64,000 nucleotides of DNA from Hymenolepis diminuta (taxonomy: Eukaryota > Platyhelminthes > Cestoda > Cyclophyllidea > Hymenolepididae), in NCBI GenBank assembly GCA_900708905.1, contig CAADRB010000002.1:619162-683161 (forward strand). The letters run 5' to 3'. Position numbers and translations under genes: made by a program. This document shows positions 42,801 to 51,800 of this stretch, piece after piece. The stretch's first letter is position 1. Every line of letters begins with the position of its first letter. Under the pieces are notes generated by a model. That model was given only the letters and a program-made list of their open reading frames with translations. It was not told the DNA's origin and ran no database searches.

Positions 42801-45800
42801 TACTAGTAAGGGATGCTAATCAGTTGAGTAACTCTACTCCCCCTCTCTAATGGGCAGCTTTCTGTCGCCTTGTTAAATATGTGAGCAGAATATATGAAGT
42901 AACTGAGAAGAAACACCCCATTTTCAAAATCAAACAATGTCACTAACAGTCAATTCCATAAAGAGATTATGGGGTCTCATTTAAAATTCGAACCCTATGA
43001 GACCCCATTATTGATTAAATAGTTTTAAATGTTTATTATAGTCCTATTCAATTTTTATATTAATCTGAGCAATGCAATTCTATAATGATCCATCATCTTT
43101 GGACTCGAACAACTGTTCTCTGAACTTCATCGTGTGTCAATAACCCATATGTTCTCGAACATATACAAGTTTGAAGATCTTTATAAGACGTTATTTGATT
43201 CCATAATTCAAAAAGGGTCTATATTACTTGAATCGTGATCTATGACGTTAGTGGTTTCTTTGTTTTAGCCCTTTAATAATACCACATAATGATTTAGGGG
43301 CAAGTGGAGTGAATTAATCAACTTTCAAACTTAGAGGTGATAATACAAGATCATAAATCTGTCTGAGAATAGCACACTTAATAAGGAAAGAGACATTCGC
43401 ATTAATATCAGTATTTGATAAGCTGGATGAACTACGAAAATAGAGAAGATTAGTGGGAGAAATTAACAATCTGAGATTCGATTTAGTCTATACTAACTGC
43501 GAATCTTGGCTTCTAGCAACAAATCAATCTGTAACTCTCTGCTTTCAAATTAATTAGAACCGATTATGAAATTTCAAATGAATGTGAAAAGATGCCCATG
43601 AAAACTGAGATTCAGGACAGTCTCGCTCCACAAGACGAAGCTTCAATTGAAAATTACGTTCTCAAATATTGTAGGCGAAAATCTTAGGAACAATTACAAG
43701 TAACCATAAACCCGAACTCCAAAGAAAACTTCACCTATCTGGACAGGAATCCCCTAATTTCATTCGCATCTCACTCCAATAAATACTATATCGAAAGCTT
43801 TGCATATCTCTGTTGAAATAGCATCTTTTAGTAACCAATTTTCAAACAAATTGGCTTAATATTGATGAGGTAATATTAGAAATAATAAAGCTTTCCTATT
43901 AAAATGTTCTAATGTAACTCTACCTAACAATCCCAAAATTTCCACAAAAATAGCAATAGAGAGAAAATAAATCTTAAAGATGTTAGAACTTTAAATACGA
44001 TATTTGGATCATATATGCGGTTATTCAATTTTATAATCAAACATCATTTTCAATAATAAAAGGGGAGAAATACGATGTTAATATCGTCAAGGAAAAAGTA
44101 TATAATAATTTGCATGCTTCCATTTTCATTTTGATATATTTCTCTTTGAATTCTTTTAATTAAGCGACATTTGATGTATTCTAAATTAAAAATCTGTATC
44201 TAAAATTAATGAAGGTTGAATACATATCTCAAAATTTCAACATCAATTACCAGATAACCAGGATCAAATTCCCTATGACTTGAGAGACTGCTAACTAAGC
44301 CACGGCTCAGTAAAAGTATACCAAATGCTTGAAACCCTTGTAAAATATAGACAAATTAGGGCCCAAAGACATCAAGATGCCCAAACTTGATCTCCTAAAT
44401 ATCCAGAATTCGAAATTTGGTTTAAGAGTGGCCAAGAAAATGATCACTAATAAAAAATTACTCATGCTCCCCATTTTATCTACAGCCATGGATTGAAAAA
44501 CCCAATTCATCTTATTAAATAGGAAATCCAACCATTCAAATATTCGACTGAAGACCGTTCCATTACTATAATTCATCTAGCATTTCATGTTCCTTTATGA
44601 CAAACAAAATACATCAATTTGAACCATCCAACTAGCCAGATGCAGATAGAAATTGAGGTGGAAAGACGAAGGAACAAGAAGTCAGGACCCACTACGAATG
44701 AATAAAGCGAAAAGAACCCAAACACAGCCTGAGGCAGGTAAGAAAGCAGGCGGACGAAAAGAACACACGGAAAAAAGAAGTAAGCAACGAAGAGGGAGAG
44801 TTATGGACTAGCTGCTACCAGCTGAAAATAGCACATTGTGTGGGCGGCGAATTGATGAATGTGTGCACAGAGACACCCATTTGTTCGCGTTCGCTCCATC
44901 TTTTTTCTTTGCTACTGCTTGTGCATCGGCAAAATGAGGCAACCTAGTAGAACGCCTAGTAGCAGTAGTAGAATGGCGGGCCTCTTTTGTCTGCTTGTCG
45001 CTTTTTCTCAGAAAAGGAAGAAGAAAAGGAGGTGGATAAAAAGTGATGGTGAACGATGGCAGAGGGGAACAATGATGTTGATAATAAAGATGAAGCGGAA
45101 CTAGATTAGAGAGAGGGAAAGGAAAAGAGAACCAGAGATGGCTGGAGCGGAATAGACTATATGCACAGGAAGATGAAGTAGGTCTGACCAGCTAGTTACT
45201 TTAAGAAAGCTTTTCCCTTTGTAGAATCTATTAATTTTTAAATATTATTCGAGTTTGTACAGATGATTGAATACTTTTGCTGGCGATTTAGTCAAGTCTG
45301 CTTTGAGATTTCTCGAAAGTATGGTAGGAAAGCTATATTCGTTGTATTCAAAGATAATATGGATTTCCAAATATCCCATGTCTGTAAACGGCGAAAGGAC
45401 CAAGCAAAGAGCCTTGAATCAGAGCTCCATAAAAAAGATGCGACGGATTTGGGATAATTTGGAGAAAATTCGGTTATCAATCCCCATGCTCTTAAGACTG
45501 CTGATTTTGATTTTGAAAAGCAGTCACTAAAAATGTCAACAACTTATTTATTACATCAATTTTTTTATTTCGTCAAAAATATAAGCAAAGGAATATGATA
45601 GGTCCAATAATCATGAGGAAATTTAAGTTGGTAAGACGCACGGAAACTCGATTATGGCCACATGTATAAACATTCAAGCTCATTGAATGCGAAAACCTCC
45701 AAACTCATTAAGTAAAGTGTCAGCGAAACATGATTTGATTAGCGAGGAAGTATTTCAGAGTTATTCTAAGGAGAATCTCGCTTTCTAATACCTTACTTAT

Positions 45801-48800
45801 TGAACTGACTTAACCAGTATGGTTATACCTCTGACCTTCACAAAATATCAGGTTATTTACCGAAATCGCCGATACTTTAAACATTCTCTTAATTTTAACT
45901 TCTCTATTAAAACTATATTAGGTTGATTTAGCATAAATGATTTCAATTATCACGAGCAAACTGACAATTAACGAATCCTCATTTGAAACTGAAAATCTTC
46001 TCCCTAACTCATCTAACGGGCTTTCTGCTTACTTTGTCAGATGTAGGATGTCCCAGCCAAGAGTAATAAATAGCATTCTTAAACTGAAAAAGCTAGCCAG
46101 ACCACGAATGCATATAACACCTAGACGATTCTTCCTCCATGACTCATTAAAAGGCGCAACTCAGGTAAAAGATATCTGCCAGAATAACTGCACCAAAAAA
46201 TCGCCAACAATGTATAAGAACACCATCAATCATGATATCTCCTCGCGTCCATCGCACTTAAAATATATAATATGTAAACCGAACTGCTGAAATGAAGTAC
46301 CTTAAATGCAGCAGCACACCAAAATAAATGTTGGTAAAATCACTACCTTCACAGCCACGAAGCCCTCTGATTGGCTGATTGGACAAGAAGGGGGTTCTGT
46401 GATTGGTTAATTCGGATGACAGTCGTGATGTGGGCACCAAGTTAGTTAAGTTTGTCGTTGCGGCCTATGGCTAATTTGATAATAGATTTGCTCCGTTGCA
46501 AATGAATATATTTAAAACTTTACAATCTGATTGGAGTAGCACAGTATAGCTAAGCTCCTTGTGTATCCTTTCCCCAATTTGCCAATTTGAGTATAAAATA
46601 TTAATTATCTTCTTGACCTTATTCTCCAAGCTTTTAGTGACTAACGATTTACCGTTATTAGGCAATTACTCCAAGTCTAGTCCTGATAAAACGAACAGAT
46701 AATCGAGCAAGTATGGTAATCTGAGAAGAGGATTAAAGATTTGTTGGCACATTCACGTTGAAGCGAAGCGAAGACTATGCAATAAGCGAGCTCGGAAATT
46801 GTCATAAGAATGTGCTATTAGCTCAATACAAGTGAAACAACAATTAATTGGCAACTTACCAAGCTCCATCAGTATGGGAGAGACTTTCTTCAGTATGGGC
46901 GCCACTTGATAAACTGTGATGCTCAGAATCCTGCATAGATACGGGTGCGAAGGAGACATGATAAGGATTAGGTGGTGCCCGAGAGAAACCGCCGTGAGGA
47001 GGAGAGCAGTATTCGTATTTGGGACTGAAAATTTGAAAAAAAATCCATGAAAATCGTGATTAAATAGGTCAAATTATTTGCTATTTTAAGGTAACAATTT
47101 GAAAGAGTTCAGTAAACAGGGTAAAAAGATCTATATCAATTGCCCGAAACACAAGGTTAATGATTCATAAGAAAAAAATATTTCAGTAGTCTTAATTACG
47201 CAATAATAATTAGAGTAGAAGCATTTCACCCACAACTAATCGATACCAAATTAATCCTACGGAAAGAAATATCAATACCTTAACAACTGATGGGAAACAT
47301 GTACAACTCCGGATTCCAAAGATGTGAAATAAAAACCATGTTCTAAGTGTTTATTATATAAGACCTTTTCAAGAAGCTGAACCTAATTCCAGTCCAATTT
47401 AATATGGATTTTAGCTGAATGGGAGGATAATATTACCGAAAGGGAAAAAATATTGATATGTGCAGCAAAAGACAGTTGTATAAGGCAATTATGGCACCTT
47501 TATATGGGGTTGCGTGCGTTGAGAGGAAAGGAGGGGGTGACAGGGCAAACTAAGGGGGAAGGGAGGACAGAACAGAAAAGCAAAAAGGCGTTAGTTTTTT
47601 CATACAGAATGTCAATCAAGTACTATGGCGATGTGTAGTGTGTTTATCTTAACCATTCCTAAAACGCTACTGAAGTGAAACCCAAAATTTTTGGACTGTA
47701 AAACAATATTTAGACGTTATTGCGAATATTTTAAGTCTATTTTTAGGAACTAAAAAGCTCTCTTTTAAATATATTCAAGAGTAAATGTCCTTTTCAATAA
47801 ATGGCCCTGACCCAACCAATAGCGAGCAAGAGACTTATATTCGGTGCCCAAGAATGTGAAATACATAAAGGAGGAGTTGATTGGAGAAAAATCGGAAAGA
47901 AAGTGGCAGAAGTAGGACTGATAGGCAGTCGGCAAGGCGCGGCATTGAATGATTCACGGAATCTGCGCACAAGCGTCGATTTTTTGTCGTTTGTATGTTT
48001 GTTCGTGTGTCAATCATACTCGCCTTCTTCTCTAACTGGTTCCCGTGAGAAAAGTAAGATGAACTGATATACCATAGTGGTAGCAGCGACATTGATGTCG
48101 GCTTTCAGCAGACAATTTAGATAACGCATGAAAAGAGATTATATATCAACGAAAAAATTTGCCCTTTCAATCATCAATGGAGTATTTTGTCATCTTCACC
48201 ATTATTCATCAATTGGACAAGTTTGATGACCAACACTGAGTTTTGAAGCGGCAAGAGGAATAAATCAGCAACGATATGTTCAAAATTTTCGTTCGTAATT
48301 TTGTCATGGATTTCATCAAACCATTTTAAATATCATAGTTCATCCGTTTGCGTTGTTTTGTGGCAAAAAAAATGAAATATGATGTTGAAGGTGATGAGCC
48401 TCCCGTTAAAAATTATACTTTATTTAGTACTATTATGAATATTACGGGATGTCAATGCTTAACTTTCTTCACGGACACAATGTCACATATGCGAATTGAG
48501 TAAAAAGTGTATTCCTGAAAAATCGCCATACGCCTAAATGTTCATGAACATACCAAGTTATCGGTGGACCACGAATTTCGGCAAACCAGTTGTTCAGGTG
48601 GAAATAAAGAGGTGGAATTTTACAGCAGTATATGCTCAAATCTACACAAAGACTATCAGAAGCTGTCATGCAAAACTCAGGACTACACATTCAATAATTT
48701 AGTTTTGAGCAATTTAACAGAAATGCAGGCAAATGCTTATAATTATAATTTTATATTCCATTTTATGAAGTATCCCATGCATAACTATATTCAGCAATAG

Positions 48801-51800
48801 TCTTCTCCTCACATTTCAGACCATTTTACTGAGTTAATTTGAAAACATACGAGTCTCCATAAATCAAAGTAGCTAATTTTCGCAGATATTTCCCAAATTA
48901 AGCACGTCTGAGACAACTGACGACTAATAACAAGTTAAATTTTAATTATAAAGGCGAAATCCAGATTGAAATAAGAACATGATCTTACTAGAAAAATAAA
49001 TGAAGACGATGCCATATCGCTAAATGGTAATTTGAGACCTCATTATACATTCAGTTATTGCTATTCGCAGGGTTGTGCATCAAAAACCCAAATGCGCACA
49101 CATGCGCACGCGCAAGTACGACGAGTGATGAATTTGATTTAAAAAACAGGGGGCGGGCCTTGACACCTGTCAATCAAAAACATGAAATTTAGCTCTATGC
49201 GCACGCATCACATTTGCATAGTAATTTAACAACCTGACAGGGAACAGGCCATCACACACCGATACGCTCGTTTGATGATCATAGACGTCTACTAACCACC
49301 GAAATGCCTATTGATGTACACGTGTGACCTCATTGTCTTTGTTCTCCAACACATTCTGACCCCTCACAACTGGCTGCATCAGACCTATATAAATGCTTGA
49401 TTTGCCTGCTGAAGGTGAGATTTTGACTTACAAACATTTTGAAATACAATAAAACTGATTAAATTGTCGAAAAACTGCCGTGCAAGTAAGCGAAATTAGT
49501 TCTAACTGATAATCTGAACTATCAGCTGATTCAAGAATTTGACTGATTGCTAATTGCCCAATAGATTTTGTGGTTATAGATATGATAACCAATGAAATGA
49601 AATATCAGCTTTCATCTGCTTTTTAACACTTCTTCTCAGTTTAACGGTATCTTTTGAAATAGATCAAAAGTTAAACCGCGGAAGAAGAAAAAGCCTCGAC
49701 GAAAATTTTGACAAGAGGGGTAAATTTCAAAGCTTTCTCTCTCCCTCTCAATACATAAACATGATCACAGGTGAATGTGTTTCCTTTTCACTCCTGTTCA
49801 TGAAAGACACATTTTGGTCAACGAAAAATGTCTCTATGGTAAATTTGTTAGTGGTTAGCTTGGCAATTAATCTCAATTCTCCGGGCGGGAAAAATGTCGG
49901 TGGATGCATTGGTTAACGGTAATTAGGTTGGAGGAAGAAGAAATACGAGCGGTCATTAAGTTGATGGATTGATTCGGGACAAGCGTAAATACCACCTGTT
50001 AATACTGCAAAAGTTGGTGATTATTAGTGCTTTCCATTAGGTTAATTTTAAACACAAATTATCCCAAGTTTTTTTAGAAAAGGTAATTTTAAACACTCAT
50101 CTGAGGAAAAGAGAAGACATCCCAGAGCCTTACCTGATTGATATACTCACATTCTACTGCCTTTTACTGGCCATAATAACTACAAATATTGGGCAAAATT
50201 CTACTTGACAAATCATAGTGCTATAAATTTGGAGAAATATAATACAATTACCATTCAGTAGTTATCAGGATAGAGACAAGTGCATAAATAAAATCAATAA
50301 CAAACCCCGATGAAAGATAACGTCCTGCCCCAGAGATACAAGTATGAGATTTTGAATGATACAGGCTTAGACAAGTGAAGTTTCAAACCGCGATTTGATT
50401 AAATGCCCCCGTTCCGATAATAAATTGTGATCGCGTTCCAGTGGCGCAAGTGCCATAAAAAGTAAGAGATTGCCTTGGTTTAAAAATTGTTTTGTTTAAA
50501 CTTAACTCAAAAGGCAAACAGTAGTTCCATTAGAGAAAAAGCCTAAGAAAATTTTCCTCTAACCTTTAATTCCTTGAAAATTTAGGATTTTGAAGGCAAC
50601 TCTGAAATTTTTACTTACTGTAAGGCAACTTAATCCGAGATCAGTTTCAATCAATAACATTTTACACAATTGGAAATACTTTGAGTAAATGCTAATCTCT
50701 TTGCTTTTGATTACTTTCCAACTCCCTCTAAAGAAATTAGTGATCTATGTCAATTAACTGTCCAAAGTCTACTGTTTCACATGAAGTGATTAAAACATTG
50801 ACTGTAAATATTTTTTTAAACTTAATTTTTTCAATATTGGCTCGATTTGCACTACCTGCAAAACCTAAATTGAAGTAATTAACCGTAGACGTCATCACAC
50901 GGTCTAATAAAACCGTACGGATAAAGAAATATGCTTTCTTTCGCTATCGGACACACTGAGGCATGCGATAGAAGAAATATATATATGAAGAAAAAAGGTC
51001 AGTTTGTAAACAGCTTCCTAACCTAACCTCTAACTGGACTTGTCGCTTTCAAATATCCCAAACTATCCGAACAAAAATCACGAACGAATGAATATTTTAG
51101 TTTGCCAATAACCCAACCCAACAGAGGTGATATAGGTAGATTTTGTGAAACTTACACAAGCTAGTTGAAAAGGAGGACAAATTCGTCATATTCCTTGGTG
51201 CGGTGCTGTGTGGATAATGGTGAGATGAGTTGTGGTGAAAGATGAAAAAAGCTCGGGATTTACTGCCCTACAAACTTTGACTGCATCATTCAATTTGCAT
51301 TAGAATTATAGTGTATTTAGCCGCAAGGACCTTTTTCAGACAGGATTTTTTTTAAAAACATCTATAAATTATAACTTCTTACCTGTTGAATAACATTCCG
51401 ATTGTACCATTTACTTCAATTTTACTAAATTAATATCTTATCTTGCATCTAAGTCCAGATAGTGCTAAAAGTAGGTTTATTCAGATGGGTCAAATTATAT
51501 TAGCCTTACGTAAGAAGGAAAGATCAAACAAGAGTATGCGGACAACGTCCTGGACTGCCAGAAGAGATTAATACTCATTAGTGTAGATGACTGTAGATGG
51601 TTAATTGTGGTTAACATGAATGTGAGTTTATCATAAGAAGGAACTCTAAGATAGCTTCCCTCCGCCCAAGTCAAGTGTTTTTAATACTTCTTGTAATCAA
51701 ATTTGGACATATTTAAAAGACACTTAAGCCAGTGGGACCAAAACAAAAATAGATACACCTGTGAAAAATTATAGAAGTGTTGAGAAAGGAACTTAGTGAG

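Larger units (their letters stand above)
40412..46859 (-). other. Axin intron 2 (6.4 kb)
   Basis: GTAAGT donor, TTACAG acceptor, phase 2. It contains a 12-base hairpin at 42.97 kb, a tRNA-like remnant at 44.26 kb and GC- or purine-rich patches at about 41.0-41.3 and 44.64-45.13 kb. Open frames here (for example 117 codons on the plus strand at 45.94 kb) have no recognisable features. Confidence 0.9.
49080..49330. promoter_or_regulatory. promoter- or enhancer-like motif cluster in Axin intron 1
   Basis: Within 250 bases there are three TGCGCA motifs of the NRF1 type (49,093; 49,103; 49,198), a GC box GGGGGCGGG (49,149-49,157), a PBX-MEIS composite site, a POU octamer ATTTGCAT and a CACGTG E-box (49,319-49,324). 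The segment is GC-rich relative to its surroundings. Such clustering suggests an intronic enhancer or alternative promoter of Axin; that is inference from motifs only. Confidence 0.4.

Noticed and set aside
42978..43008. TTCGAACCC suggesting a tRNA T-arm
   Set aside because: No A box or acceptor stem at the right distance; explained better by the 12-base hairpin.
45937..46290. 117-codon plus-strand ORF in Axin intron 2
   Set aside because: Random-looking composition, no recognisable motif; within reach of chance in AT-rich sequence.
46753..46959. 68-codon minus-strand ORF overlapping Axin exon 2
   Set aside because: Wrong frame; the conserved DSEHHSLSS motif and the phases of both junctions use a different register.
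48240..48700. Possible decayed transposase
   Set aside because: Frames on both strands look partly protein-like but I found no DDE or other transposase block and no terminal repeats.
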